A stretch of 64,000 bases of DNA from an uncultured Gemmatimonadota bacterium (GCA_902825965.1 CADEDA010000013.1:19630-83629); one strand, 5' to 3'; counted from the first letter of the stretch, positions 18,047 to 26,460 are shown. Numbers and translations: made by a program. The notes: generated from the sequence alone by a model not told the origin.

Positions 18047-19294
18047 TCAGCGCCGCACGACCGACGACGTAAAATCCACAGACGCCGTCTGATCCCCCCA
18101 GGCGAGCTCGATCCGTCCAGCGGCGGGCGACACGGCGCTCACGGTGATGGTGAACTCCTCGACGTGCGTGGACGGGCGGAGCGTGAGCGGCACACGTCCC
18201 ACGTCCTGTGTCGCGTCGTACTGGGTGCCCCACTGCCCGGTCTGGCGATTCACGATCAGATAGGTGCCCGCCGTGGTATGCTGCACCCAGAGCGTGTACA
18301 TCCCCGGCGCGAGCGTGAGGGTCGACCCGAACGTGAGTGTGCGGGTGGTGAACAGATGCGTCGCGTCGTTGGCGCCGGCACGCCAGATGGAGTCCATGGG
18401 GATGAGCGTGCCGCCCCAGACGCTGCGCTCGCGCACCGACGGGCGCCCGTAGTCGATGACCACCATACCGCCGGGACCGAAGCCCGCGCGGGCGTCGGCG
18501 CGACCGGAGAGGACGCCGGTGGGACGCATGCGCTGGGCGAGCGCCGCCAGGTCGAGGCCGCCATCGCCCCGCTGCGCCTTCGCCTTGTTGGTGGTGAACG
18601 ATCCGTCGACGGAGATCAGGCGGTCGCTCGCGTCGAACGCGAGGATCATCGCGTAGGGACCGCCGCGCAGGGTGGACGTGCTCGTCGAACCCGCGGTCTG
18701 CGGCGCGGTGAGCCCCGTGAACCCCAGCCCGCCCGCGAGCCCGAGGGCCGGCAACGAGTCGCTGGCGACGCCGGCCCGCCGCAGGGACGCGATCACTTCG
18801 GTAGGACCGTACACGAAGGTCGGGAAGTTGATCATGGCCTGCCGCGCGGCGAATACGCGGCGCTGCGTGCTGTCGGCGAACACCACCTCGCGCACGACCG
18901 AGTCGGCGCCGATGCTGAAGCGCGTCTCCACCGGCGCGTTCGGGAACGGTGAGCCATCGGCCTGCAGGCGCGCGAGCGCGCCGCCGGACGGACGGCCATC
19001 ACGCCCGAGCGCGACGCGATACCGCAGGCGGACCACCGCCGCGCCGCTGCGCTGGATCGTCTCGCCACTGAGCGCGGTGCCGCTGCGGGTCCACTGCTCC
19101 ACGGCGAGGGTGTCCTTGCCGAGGAGATAGACGAGCGAGGCGGATTGGGCAGCTGCGGGCGTCGCGGTCAGGGCCGTCATGCTGGCCGCCGCGGCGGCCA
19201 GCGCGATCGTGCGCGCGACGGGCCGCGCGACGGCGTCGACGCGATTTCGGGTACGGATGGCGAGGAGGGAGGTGCGGAGCGAGGTCGGGCGCAA
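18047..19294 (-). CDS. DUF2911 domain exported protein, last gene of the buf operon
   Basis: About 415 aa. A signal peptide (TIALAAAAASMTALTATPAAA, cut after AAAQ) is followed by a beta-rich region and a C-terminal DUF2911 domain with the family pattern IDYGRPSVRERSVWGGTLIP, WRAGANDATH and LAPGMYTLWVQ. The function of DUF2911 is unknown. The reading frame is open to 19447, but the region before DoxX's stop is unlikely to be coding. TTG 19294, 29 nt after that stop, is my best start and is uncertain. The short same-strand gap puts it in the bufferin operon, where it is not a standard member. Confidence 0.75.
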   Translation of the reverse strand: MRPTSLRTSLLAIRTRNRVDAVARPVARTIALAAAAASMTALTATPAAAQSASLVYLLGKDTLAVEQWTRSGTALSGETIQRSGAAVVRLRYRVALGRDGRPSGGALARLQADGSPFPNAPVETRFSIGADSVVREVVFADSTQRRVFAARQAMINFPTFVYGPTEVIASLRRAGVASDSLPALGLAGGLGFTGLTAPQTAGSTSTSTLRGGPYAMILAFDASDRLISVDGSFTTNKAKAQRGDGGLDLAALAQRMRPTGVLSGRADARAGFGPGGMVVIDYGRPSVRERSVWGGTLIPMDSIWRAGANDATHLFTTRTLTFGSTLTLAPGMYTLWVQHTTAGTYLIVNRQTGQWGTQYDATQDVGRVPLTLRPSTHVEEFTITVSAVSPAAGRIELAWGDQTASVDFTSSVVRR

Positions 19295-19323
19295 GGAGGA
19301 CTCACGGGGAGAGACCCCGGATT

Positions 19324-19779
19324 CTACGTCTCCACGCTCCGACGCGCGAGACTGCGCCGGAGAAGCCACGCGTCCGCCGAGTACTTGCCCGACCCGCGAA
19401 CCAGCAGCAGCACCAGGACCGTCGCCCACAGGAGGTGATCGCTCCACGCATTCGGATACACGAAGGTCTGGATGACGGCGATCATCCCCAGCAGCGGAAG
19501 CGTCGCGAGTCGCGTGGCGAGTCCCAGGAACAGCAGCACGGGCAGCGTGAGCTCCTGCACCGTCGCCATCCGGGCGGCGAGCGTCGGATCCAGCAGGGGC
19601 ACCATGTACTCCTCTTCAAACAGTTTCACCGTGAACTCGAACGACTGGACCTTCAGCAGTCCAGCCTTGAAGAACACGGAGCCCACGCCGATGCGCATGA
19701 GCAGGAGCAGTGGATCGAGTGGTACTGCGTCGAATCGGGTGAAGGCGCCTCGCAGGGCGACGCCAAGACGGTTCAGCAT
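19324..19779 (-). CDS. DoxX family membrane protein of the buf operon
   Basis: 151-aa protein with about four membrane segments and the DoxX pattern LLLMRIGVGSVFFKAGLLKV, ATVQELTLPVLLFLGLATRL and YPNAWSDHLLWATVLVLLL. ATG 19779 overlaps the bufC stop by 7 nt, so translation is coupled. DoxX proteins commonly accompany DUF2282-DUF692-DUF2063 clusters and probably support redox or membrane functions during peptide maturation or export; the precise role is not established. An upstream extension of the frame to 20310 is only a shadow of bufC. Confidence 0.88.
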   Translation of the reverse strand: MLNRLGVALRGAFTRFDAVPLDPLLLLMRIGVGSVFFKAGLLKVQSFEFTVKLFEEEYMVPLLDPTLAARMATVQELTLPVLLFLGLATRLATLPLLGMIAVIQTFVYPNAWSDHLLWATVLVLLLVRGSGKYSADAWLLRRSLARRSVET

Positions 19780-20585
19780 GACGGGAGGTCCTGCGCCGGT
19801 CGGCGCGCGTCCAGGGCGGTGATGGCACCGCCAGCAATGAGTTCGGCGAGCAAGAGGCTCGCACGGGTTTCGTCGGGTACGGAGGCGAGGGCCTCCGCGA
19901 GCGTCAGGCCCTCGAGCAGCGCACCGAGCAGCCGGGCGCGATCCGGGGCGACGCGCTCGAGCGTGACCTCGCCACGCGCGCCGCGCAGCAGCAGATGTCC
20001 CGACGCCGGCGCCATCTCGGTCGGCGTCGTGTCGTCTCCGGTGAAGAAGCGCTCGAAGAGGCGCTCGACGGGCCAGCGGACCGGGAGCACGCGCCAGCCG
20101 TGCTGCACGGTCACGCGGCAGCGCGCGAGCACCTCGTCGTCGCCCGCCAGCGCCGACAGCGTGTCCAGGGTCAGGGGCGGCGCATCCACCGCGACCGACA
20201 CCTGGCCGAGCTGCCACTCCACCAGCGCGAAGTCCGGCACGTAGGGCAGCGTCTCGCCGAGTCGCGCGGCCAGATGCTGCGGAAACGAGTCTCCGTACTC
20301 CGCGATACACGGACGACGCGGCGGATGCTGTTGCACGAACTCCTCCGCCATCGCGACCAGCGTCGGTTCGCCGACGAGCCAGGCGGTCGCGGGGAACTTC
20401 GTGCGCAGGGCCTCGAGCAGCGAGGCGCGGTAGTGCCGCCGATGGACGGCCAGACGCACCGACGGACGCACGCCGCCGACCAGCTGTCCCGCGAGGGCGG
20501 TCGCGCCGCGAAGGCTGACGATCGGTCGCGCCGGGTCCGCCGTCACGATCTCCCGAAGGGCGTCCTGCACCTCAGCGAGTCGCAT
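19773..20585 (-). CDS. bufC: BufC-type DUF2063 protein (MNIO partner)
   Basis: 270 aa with an N-terminal DUF2063 domain (LRGATALAGQLVGGVRPSVR..HRRHYRASLLEALRTKFP and EYGDSFPQHLAARLGETLPYV) and a C-terminal domain with winged-helix character that ends LAELIAGGAITALD. DUF2063 proteins are the obligate partners of DUF692/MNIO enzymes and present the precursor peptide to them. The start ATG 20585 lies within the last codons of bufB (14-nt overlap), and its stop overlaps doxX by 7 nt. Position and domain make the partner role to the adjacent MNIO enzyme very likely. Confidence 0.9.
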   Translation of the reverse strand: MRLAEVQDALREIVTADPARPIVSLRGATALAGQLVGGVRPSVRLAVHRRHYRASLLEALRTKFPATAWLVGEPTLVAMAEEFVQQHPPRRPCIAEYGDSFPQHLAARLGETLPYVPDFALVEWQLGQVSVAVDAPPLTLDTLSALAGDDEVLARCRVTVQHGWRVLPVRWPVERLFERFFTGDDTTPTEMAPASGHLLLRGARGEVTLERVAPDRARLLGALLEGLTLAEALASVPDETRASLLLAELIAGGAITALDARRPAQDLPSC

Positions 20586-21420
20586 GACAGCGCTCGAGGT
20601 GGCCGCGCGCCGTCTCCGCTTCCGCCATCAGCGTGTGGAGTGCCGGGATGTCGTTGTCCCACTCGATGAGCGTCGGTCGCGGTCCCAGGTGTTCCAGCAC
20701 TGTCTCATACAACGCCCACGACTTCGCGTCCACCACCGCGCCGTGGGTATCCACGAGGATCGTCTGCTCCGCCGTCGCGGGATCCTCCTCCTCCGCGAAT
20801 CCCCCGAGGTGAAGCTCGGCCACCGCCCCCGGGTCGATCTCGCGAACGTACGCCACCGGGTCGTAGCCCAGGTTGTGCGCGCTGATCACGACGTTGCTCA
20901 CGTCCAGCAGCAGCCGGCAGCCGCTGCTCGCCGCGAGGCGGTTGAGGAACTCCGGCTCGCGCATCGTCGAGCCGGCGAATCCGACGTAGCTCGACGGATT
21001 CTCGAGCACGAAGGTCCGCCCGAGCGCCGACTGGACCTCATCGAGATGCCGCGCGACGACGTTCAGCGTCTCCTCCGTGTAGGGCAACGGCAGGAGGTCG
21101 TTGAGATAGTCCCCTTCGTGCGTCGACCACGCGAGGTGCCCGGACACCAGGTCCGGGTCCAAGGCCGCGACCATCTCCGCCACGCGCGCGAGGTGGGCCC
21201 GGTCGACCCCATGGGCGGACCCGACGGAGACACCCACCGTGTGCACCGAGACCGGGTAGTCCCGCGCTATGTCCTCCAAGACCTCGCGTCCGTGTGGGTT
21301 CGCGAGGAAGTTCTCCGGATGGATCTCGAACCACGCGACGGGTGGACGCGTGGCCGCCACCTCGAGCAGGTGCGGCAGTCGCAGCCCGATGCCGGCGCCG
21401 ACCACGCGTCGCCCGATCAC
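20572..21420 (-). CDS. bufB: BufB-type MNIO (DUF692) peptide-modifying oxidase
   Basis: 282-aa TIM-barrel enzyme of the multinuclear non-heme iron oxidase (MNIO, DUF692) family, which converts cysteines in precursor peptides, for example to thiooxazoles in bufferins. Visible family motifs include [88 protein letters not shown] and LIEWDNDIP. These supply the expected His/Glu/Asp metal ligands. The start GTG 21420 overlaps the bufA stop by 4 nt (GTGA). Coupling to the precursor and to bufC matches known bufferin loci. Confidence 0.93.
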   Translation of the reverse strand: MIGRRVVGAGIGLRLPHLLEVAATRPPVAWFEIHPENFLANPHGREVLEDIARDYPVSVHTVGVSVGSAHGVDRAHLARVAEMVAALDPDLVSGHLAWSTHEGDYLNDLLPLPYTEETLNVVARHLDEVQSALGRTFVLENPSSYVGFAGSTMREPEFLNRLAASSGCRLLLDVSNVVISAHNLGYDPVAYVREIDPGAVAELHLGGFAEEEDPATAEQTILVDTHGAVVDAKSWALYETVLEHLGPRPTLIEWDNDIPALHTLMAEAETARGHLERCHATR

Positions 21421-21701
21421 ATCGCGCTCTTGTTGCCGCCGACGATCCGCTCGCAGTAGCCTGCCGGCACGAAGATCCAGGCCTTCTTGTCCGCGTCGAC
21501 CTTGGAATGGCCGGCGCAGGAGTTGTTGCCGGTCGCGGCGCAGTCGTTCTTGCCGGCCTTCGCGATCCCGTAGCACTTCTCCGACTTGAAGCTCGGCGCC
21601 TTCGCCGGGCCCTGCTGCGGCGTGGCGTACGCCGGCAGTGCGGCCGCCGCGGCGATGATGGAGGCGATGGTCAGGCCCTTCGTGAGTTCGCGCGTGTTCA
21701 T
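21417..21701 (-). CDS. bufA: BufA-type (DUF2282) bufferin precursor peptide
   Basis: 94-aa exported precursor. A signal peptide ([20 protein letters not shown], cleavage near AYA) is followed by a mature part of about 66 residues with four cysteines in the DUF2282 pattern: [18 protein letters not shown] and [10 protein letters not shown]. In the bufferins described from Caulobacter, cysteines of this peptide are modified by BufB/BufC and the exported product binds copper. That function is inferred here from family and gene order. The start is ATG 21701. A sigma-F-like promoter lies about 75 nt upstream (21778-21803), and the four genes downstream follow with overlaps or short gaps. Confidence 0.92.
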   Translation of the reverse strand: MNTRELTKGLTIASIIAAAAALPAYATPQQGPAKAPSFKSEKCYGIAKAGKNDCAATGNNSCAGHSKVDADKKAWIFVPAGYCERIVGGNKSAM

Positions 21702-21777
21702 CGGACACCTCGAGCAAGGCATCGGCGCGCCGCGCCCTCGTGGCGAGGACGGACCGATGCGGGTTGGGTGCCCTGAG

Positions 21778-21803
21778 TTCGACGGGTCCGGCGGAAAGGT
21801 TAC
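21778..21803 (-). promoter_or_regulatory. Sigma-F-like ECF promoter of the buf operon
   Basis: On the minus strand GTAACC (21803-21798) is followed by exactly 16 nt and then CGAA (21781-21778). This matches the promoter described for the Caulobacter sigma-F regulon (GTAACC-N16-CGAA, recalled from the literature). It points at bufA and would start transcription near 21770, leaving a leader of about 70 nt. It lies in the divergent gap next to an ECF sigma/NrsF pair. I saw no other such match in the window by eye. Confidence 0.7.
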
Positions 21804-21811
21804 ATTGGGGC

Positions 21812-22381
21812 GTGACTGAGCCCGACCGCTCGGACGACCGGCGATTCGGCGACCTCATGCGCGCAGCGCAGGACGGGGACCAGCGCGCCTACGGGCGGTT
21901 GCTCCAGGACCTGAGTGCGCTGCTGCGGCGCGTGGTCGCTGCGCGCGGCAGCCTGGTCCGCCCCGCAGATGTCGACGACGTCGTACAGGAGATCCTGCTC
22001 TCCGTGCACGCCGTGCGGCACACGTACGATCCGGCGCGACCGTTCCTGCCGTGGCTCATGGCCATCGCCCGGCACCGCATGCTCGACGCGAGCCGACGGG
22101 CGCGCCGCATCGCGGCACGGGAGCACTCGACCGACGACCCCGGCGTTACCTTTGTCGAACCCGCGACGAATCCGTTTCAGGAACCCGTGGGCGATGCCGA
22201 GGCGTTGGCGAGCGCCCTCGAGAGCCTGCCGCCGGGCCAGCGACAAGCCATCACGTTGCTCAAGCTGCACGACATGTCCCTGCAGGAGGCAGCGGCCGCG
22301 ACCGGACTGTCGGTTGGCGCCCTGAAGGTCGCGACCCATCGCGCCATTGCCGCCCTGCGAAAGGCGCTGGTAGGAGACTGA
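21812..22381 (+). CDS. ECF RNA polymerase sigma factor (SigF-like)
   Basis: 189-aa ECF sigma-70 factor. The region 2 helix is [20 protein letters not shown] followed by [19 protein letters not shown]; region 4 is [20 protein letters not shown] and [23 protein letters not shown] 21812 is chosen because the open frame upstream overlaps the buf promoter and is not protein-like. It is followed 4 nt later by an NrsF-type anti-sigma gene and diverges from the buf operon. It is therefore expected to be released from NrsF under metal or oxidative stress and to transcribe buf genes, by analogy with Caulobacter SigF-NrsF. Confidence 0.92.
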   Translation: MTEPDRSDDRRFGDLMRAAQDGDQRAYGRLLQDLSALLRRVVAARGSLVRPADVDDVVQEILLSVHAVRHTYDPARPFLPWLMAIARHRMLDASRRARRIAAREHSTDDPGVTFVEPATNPFQEPVGDAEALASALESLPPGQRQAITLLKLHDMSLQEAAAATGLSVGALKVATHRAIAALRKALVGD

Positions 22382-22385
22382 CCCC

Positions 22386-23036
22386 GTGGACCGACCGCAC
22401 GACCAAACGCACGACCGGCTCATCGCTGAACTGACCGCCTCGGCTGCCGCCGTACCGCGGCTTCCGCATCCGGCGTGGCGCGCGTGCACTTGGCTGGGCG
22501 TGTCCGTCGCGTACGTGGCGCTGGTCGCATGGGCGCAGGGCCCGCGCGATGACCTCGCGCTCGTCCTCCGCGACCCGGCGTTCGTGAGCAAGATCGTGCT
22601 CGGCGTTGGGGCGGCCTTTCTCGCGGCCTGCGCGGCGCTCGCGATGGTGGTGCCCGGCTTCCCTGCCCCGCGGCGCGTCGCCCTCGCGTTGGCCACACTC
22701 GCATGGTTGGCGTGGATGGTCGTCGAGTCCTCGCGCGCGGGTGTCGCCACCCCCGACGCGATCGCGGGCTGGAGCTGCTTCGCGACCGTCCTCGTCTGCG
22801 CGAGCATCCCGATGGTCACGCTCGCGGCCCAACTGCGCCGCGGCGCGGCGCTCGCCCCCGTCCATACGGTTGCCTACGCCGCGTTGGCCTCAACCCTCCT
22901 GGCCGACGTCGGCGCGCGCCTCTGCGACGGGCACAGGGATGCCGCGCATCTGTTGGTGCACGTGGCGGCGCTGGGCGTGTTCACGGTAACCGCCGCGATG
23001 TTGGCGCCGCGCGTGCTGCGCTGGCAGGCCCACTAG
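22386..23036 (+). CDS. NrsF-type (DUF1109) membrane anti-sigma factor
   Basis: 216-aa protein with a short cytoplasmic N-terminus (about 35 residues) and six hydrophobic segments (for example AYVALVAWA, KIVLGVGAAFLAACAALAMV, ALALATLAWLAWMV, FATVLVCASIPMVTLAA, YAALASTLL and LVHVAALGVFTVTAAML). This is the NrsF/DUF1109 layout, in which a six-TM protein holds a SigF-type ECF factor at the membrane. Cysteines occur in TM and loop positions (ACAAL, WSCFATVLVC, RLCDG) and could sense metal or redox state, as reported for NrsF. GTG 22386 starts 4 nt after the sigma stop. Confidence 0.85.
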   Translation: MDRPHDQTHDRLIAELTASAAAVPRLPHPAWRACTWLGVSVAYVALVAWAQGPRDDLALVLRDPAFVSKIVLGVGAAFLAACAALAMVVPGFPAPRRVALALATLAWLAWMVVESSRAGVATPDAIAGWSCFATVLVCASIPMVTLAAQLRRGAALAPVHTVAYAALASTLLADVGARLCDGHRDAAHLLVHVAALGVFTVTAAMLAPRVLRWQAH

Positions 23037-23104
23037 CGGCAGGGGACCGCTCGGCCGTGTCGGCCGCGCTGACGCCGGTGCGCCAGGGCCTGCCGTCCGC
23101 GACC

Positions 23105-24007
23105 TCAGCCGTCCAACGGGAACAGCAACTCGTTCCCATCCGGATCCACGACCCGGACGTTGTCATACCCCCAGCGCAGGACGTCATGCGGCACGCCGCG
23201 CGCCGCCAGCTCCTGCTGCAGCGAATCGCGTCCATGCGCCGTGAGCTCGATGAAGACCCGTGCCGGCGCGACACGCCGCGGATCCTCGCACAGGATGATC
23301 TCGCAGTCACTGCGATCGACCTGGCACACCGTCCCGGCGCCATCCGCCTCGTGCCACTTGACGACGAAGCCGAGCGCGCCCGTGTAGTGGCGCAGCGCGC
23401 GATGGAGGTCGGCGACGAAGAAGACCGGACGCGGGTACCAGCGATGTGCAGCCGCCTCGAAGGCCGGCGGGCGCTCGCGGTGTCCCGCGCCGGCCGCGTA
23501 CTCCTCGCGTGTGACGGCATACTCGAGCGCCGGGCTGCCGGGGTTGGGGTCGGGACCGAGGAGCTGCAGCCCGAGCCGCAGTGCCACGCGCCGCGAGCGC
23601 GTGTTGTGGCGATGTACGCCGGCGTGCACCCGGGTCGCCCCGAGCACGGTGAACGCGTGCGCCACCAGCGCCCGCCCGGCCTCGGTCGCGAAGCCATTCC
23701 CCCACGCCTGCCTTGCGATGTAGTAGCCGAGCGAATATTCGGCCGCGACGATGTCACCGGCGTCGGTGCGCCGCGGGTACAGGCCGCAGCGCCCGATGAG
23801 TCGCCCACTCGTACGCTCCTCCGTGGCCCAGAGCCCGAGCGCCTTGGGCACCAGGAGGTCATCCCGGAACCCGCGCTCCAGTTCTGCACGTGTAGGCACG
23901 ACCTGCGGGCGTCGATACTCCGCGTCGGACTCGATTCCGATATACGTCTCGAGGTCGCGGGGCTCGTAGTCGCGCAGGATCAGCCGGTCGGTTTCGAGTC
24001 GGATCAT
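23105..24007 (-). CDS. GNAT N-acetyltransferase fused to a VOC (glyoxalase-like) domain
   Basis: 300-aa two-domain protein. Residues about 1-175 are a RimJ-type GNAT domain (IRLETDRLILRDYEPRDLE, acetyl-CoA loop region YYIARQAWGNGFATEAGRAL, HRHNTRSRRVALRLGLQ). Residues about 190-300 are a vicinal-oxygen-chelate domain of the glyoxalase/bleomycin-resistance type (PVFFVADLHRALRHYTGALG, VFIELTAHGRD, VRVVDPDGNELLFPLDG). A detoxifying role on a small molecule is possible, but the substrate is unknown. ATG 24007 begins the GNAT domain; the frame continues upstream into the mqnD pseudogene by chance. It lies 35 nt downstream of that remnant, so it may use the old mqn promoter. Confidence 0.85.
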   Translation of the reverse strand: MIRLETDRLILRDYEPRDLETYIGIESDAEYRRPQVVPTRAELERGFRDDLLVPKALGLWATEERTSGRLIGRCGLYPRRTDAGDIVAAEYSLGYYIARQAWGNGFATEAGRALVAHAFTVLGATRVHAGVHRHNTRSRRVALRLGLQLLGPDPNPGSPALEYAVTREEYAAGAGHRERPPAFEAAAHRWYPRPVFFVADLHRALRHYTGALGFVVKWHEADGAGTVCQVDRSDCEIILCEDPRRVAPARVFIELTAHGRDSLQQELAARGVPHDVLRWGYDNVRVVDPDGNELLFPLDG

Positions 24008-24042
24008 GCGGCACTCCGGTGCGTGTCGTTCAGGAGACAGCC

Positions 24043-24577
24043 TCAGCCCCGCCCCACTCCCACCAATCGCGCAATCGCCCGCAGCCCCTCCTCCCCCACA
24101 TCCAGCGACCACTCGTTCACGTACAGCTGGATGTGCTGCCGGCACACCTCCTCGCTCATTTCCTGCGCGTGCGCCCGCACATACGCCGCACTCGCCGTCG
24201 GATGCGCGAAGGCGTAGGCGGATGATGAGCCCTGCGTCCACGTCGCCCTTCGCCACGGCCCGCAGGATCCGATCGTAGCGCATCTCCACCGCCTCGGCCA
24301 GGGACGTCGGTGTGCGCGTGACCACCAGCGGCCCCACGCCGTGCCCCAGCGCCGCTCCGCTGCGCAGCATGGTGTAGCGCGCACCCACGCCGGCGAACGC
24401 GCCCACGCTCAGCTTGGTGAAATCGAACTCGCCCTCGTGCGCGCGGCGGTTGAGCTCCTCGATGTCCAGCAGCACCGGCCGCACCGCGAACGGCAGTGCC
24501 ACCAGGCCGTGCGTCAGTGCATGGAACGCGAAGGTGTCGTTCGGGCAGGGCGAGTAGCCGAAGGTCAGCGTACGCAC
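24043..24577 (-). pseudogene. Decayed second copy of mqnD
   Basis: Remnant of a 1,4-dihydroxy-6-naphthoate synthase gene. The N-terminal 88 codons are intact and identical at DNA level to the functional copy at 29778-30566. After LAEAV an in-frame block of about 28 codons is missing (LAEAV joins directly to EMRYDRI). After DAGLII a second, larger deletion shifts the frame, and the true C-terminus (TASAAYVRAHAQEMSEEVCR to LVGVGRG) continues in another frame. The first deletion ends in short matching sequence (GAG-C-GTG). The product would lack much of the substrate domain. Confidence 0.9.
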
Positions 24578-25037
24578 GCGGCGATCTCCTCGAGCACCCG
24601 TGGCGTCACGCCGGTAATCGCGGCGAACGCCGCATCGTAGTGTCAGCGCGCGCGGTCGGACTCTTCCACGTCATTGGAGATCGCGCGCAGCACGGCGAAG
24701 CCCTCCATCGCCTCCACGTCGCAGCCTTCACTTCCCTCCTCCCCGCCCCCCACTCCGCCCCCCACCCGCGCTGTCGCGGCGATGGGCCGCAGCATGGCGC
24801 CGGGAAGCGCACGGCGCACCGCCGCCAACATCGCCGCGTCCGGATGGGCCTCCGACGGCGCCAGGCCGTTGGAGAGGTGTAGGTCTCGGTAGCGCGCCAC
24901 CGAGCCGATCACGAGGCAGCCCGGCGCGCGGCGCCCACGACGGGGCCCACGCCGCAGAGCAGCGTGGCACAGGGGAGATCGGGTGCGAGCTCACGCGCGG
25001 TGTCAGCGACGACGAGCAAGTCGGCGGCGACAGGCAT
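24565..25037 (-). pseudogene. Decayed second copy of mqnB
   Basis: Remnant of futalosine hydrolase. It begins well (ATG 25037, LLVVADTARELAPDLPCATL), but a deletion after GVGPV removes the segment that is AAIVHHRPKAVLHVGIAG in the intact copy. The frame then shifts and hits a stop at 24909. The next frame resumes at VIGSVARYRDLHL and has a 13-codon deletion between two LRA triplets. It ends in a TGA where the intact copy has TGG (Trp), just before HYDAAFAAITGVTPRVL. At least three disruptions rule out function. It keeps the mqnB-mqnD order and overlap of the intact pair. Confidence 0.88.
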
Positions 25038-25701
25038 CCGAAGGAATCTAGCGGACTCCGGCCCCGCCAGAATGGCGCGCCAATCTGGCATTCATACGAA
25101 TCGGCCCTGTCGGAACATGTATGTATGTGAGGACTTCAGTCCGCAACTTAACACGACGGCCCTTCACTCGCGCCGTCCAGCGTCGGAGCGCTCCCGGACC
25201 GCTCCGCAGCCAACTCGCATCCGCGCTTAGCCTTGCACGACCGGATGCGAGCGACCTCAGACACGCTCGCAATCGCCCCATACCGGACGCGAACGCGGTG
25301 ACTCCGTGCCTGAACCCGTCCGGCTCGCCTCGCATTCCCGCGAGACGCGCGCCCAACGCTCCGAGACCGGGCCGCAACCGGCGCGGACTGTTCCCGGGGG
25401 CGGCGAGACCGTCGCCGCGCGCGCATCGACTGGTCACGAGCATGCTCCACCGAGCGCGTAATTCGCCCATCCCGGGCTCCGACTCTCGCCGCCAGACTCG
25501 CCTCGGTGCCGTCCAGGCCAGCACGCGCGCCAGACCGCCGACCAACCGGCGCCGCGCCGCTCGGAGTCGCGGCAGTTCTGCCGCGATGCGGCATCGACCC
25601 ACTCCGAGGGGACGCGGCAGTGCGTTGAAGGTCCTGCGATCACTCCTGAACGCGTCGGCACGACCTCGCACCCTCACCGTCCCTCACACGGAGCACAAAC
25701 A
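25038..25701 (-). other. Gap of about 660 nt without a convincing gene
   Basis: Open frames exist on both strands (25121-25726 plus, 25048-25677 minus), but their products are Arg/Pro/Ser- or Arg/Gly/Ala-rich without domains, typical of non-coding GC-rich DNA. A weakly repeated segment (about 25266 and 25452, sharing CGCCCAT..CCGG) suggests old duplication. It may be residue from decay of the region upstream of the mqn remnant. Confidence 0.5.
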
Positions 25702-26424
25702 ATGTTCGCCACACAGAAGCAGGTGATTGACTCACTGGTGCGGATCCGCGCCTTCATTGAAGCCCATCCGGCCCGCGGCAGGCTGACCTACCGCGGCGCG
25801 TTGGAGATGTTCGACGATGCCTTCGAGGAGATCCGTCGCTGCGCGAGCACGCAGCTCTCGGGGCGGATGCTCGGTCGCGCCTCACAGCGCCGTCAAGTGG
25901 ATCTCGTTGCGCAGCTGCGGGACGTGCACATGCGTCCGATCGTGACGATTGCCCGTGCCCACCTCGAGTTCACGGCAGACGCGGGACTCTCGGCGGCGTT
26001 CCGCTTGCCGCGGGGCAGCATGAGCCTCGCGACGATGCTGCAGCACTGCGATGGCATGATCGCCATGGCGCGGCGCTTCGAGTCGCTCTTCGTCGCGCAG
26101 GGTCTTCCGGACGATTTCCTCGCGGAGTTCGTGCGCGCGCGGGAGGCGTTGGTGGCGCTCTGCGAGCAGCGCATGGCGTACACCACGTCGCACGTCGCGG
26201 CGCGCGCCGGACTGGTGACCCAGCTGCGGCGCGCGCGCTTGGCGGTCAATCGACTCGACGCCGTGGTGCGGGTGGCGTTCCGCGGGGACGCCACCGTGCT
26301 GGAGACCTGGCGACGGGTCAAGCGGGTGCACGCCTTGGCCAGCGGTCCTCGCGAGTCGGGGTCGGCACCCCACGAGGAGGACGGCGCCGCTCCAATCCTG
26401 GCAATGGCGCAGGCAGCCGCCTAG
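25702..26424 (+). CDS. Hypothetical all-helical protein
   Basis: 240-aa protein that I do not recognise. It starts ATG 25702 (MFATQKQVIDSLVRIRAFIE). The sequence is nearly all amphipathic helix with no signal peptide or membrane segment, and is rich in Arg, Ala and Leu. Helical blocks occur at about 5-20, 28-60, 62-95, 108-140, 140-170 and 172-205, consistent with an elongated helical bundle. The C-terminal 30 residues are low complexity. Codon use fits the genome, and both nucleotide composition and third-position GC support coding. No operon partners are present. Confidence 0.65.
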   Translation: MFATQKQVIDSLVRIRAFIEAHPARGRLTYRGALEMFDDAFEEIRRCASTQLSGRMLGRASQRRQVDLVAQLRDVHMRPIVTIARAHLEFTADAGLSAAFRLPRGSMSLATMLQHCDGMIAMARRFESLFVAQGLPDDFLAEFVRAREALVALCEQRMAYTTSHVAARAGLVTQLRRARLAVNRLDAVVRVAFRGDATVLETWRRVKRVHALASGPRESGSAPHEEDGAAPILAMAQAAA

Positions 26425-26460
26425 ACGATCCTCGCGTGATCGACGCCGCCGTGATGGGGA

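Noticed and set aside
18047..19447. Longer DUF2911 protein starting at 19447
   Set aside because: The extra part overlaps doxX coding sequence in another frame and precedes the evident signal peptide.
22988..23012. GTAACC inside the nrsF gene as a second sigma-F promoter
   Set aside because: No CGAA occurs 16 nt downstream and it lies inside a coding region.
25048..25677. Open frames on both strands in the gap before the helical hypothetical gene
   Set aside because: Arg-rich, no motif, no ribosome-binding site, and open on both strands at once, so probably chance.
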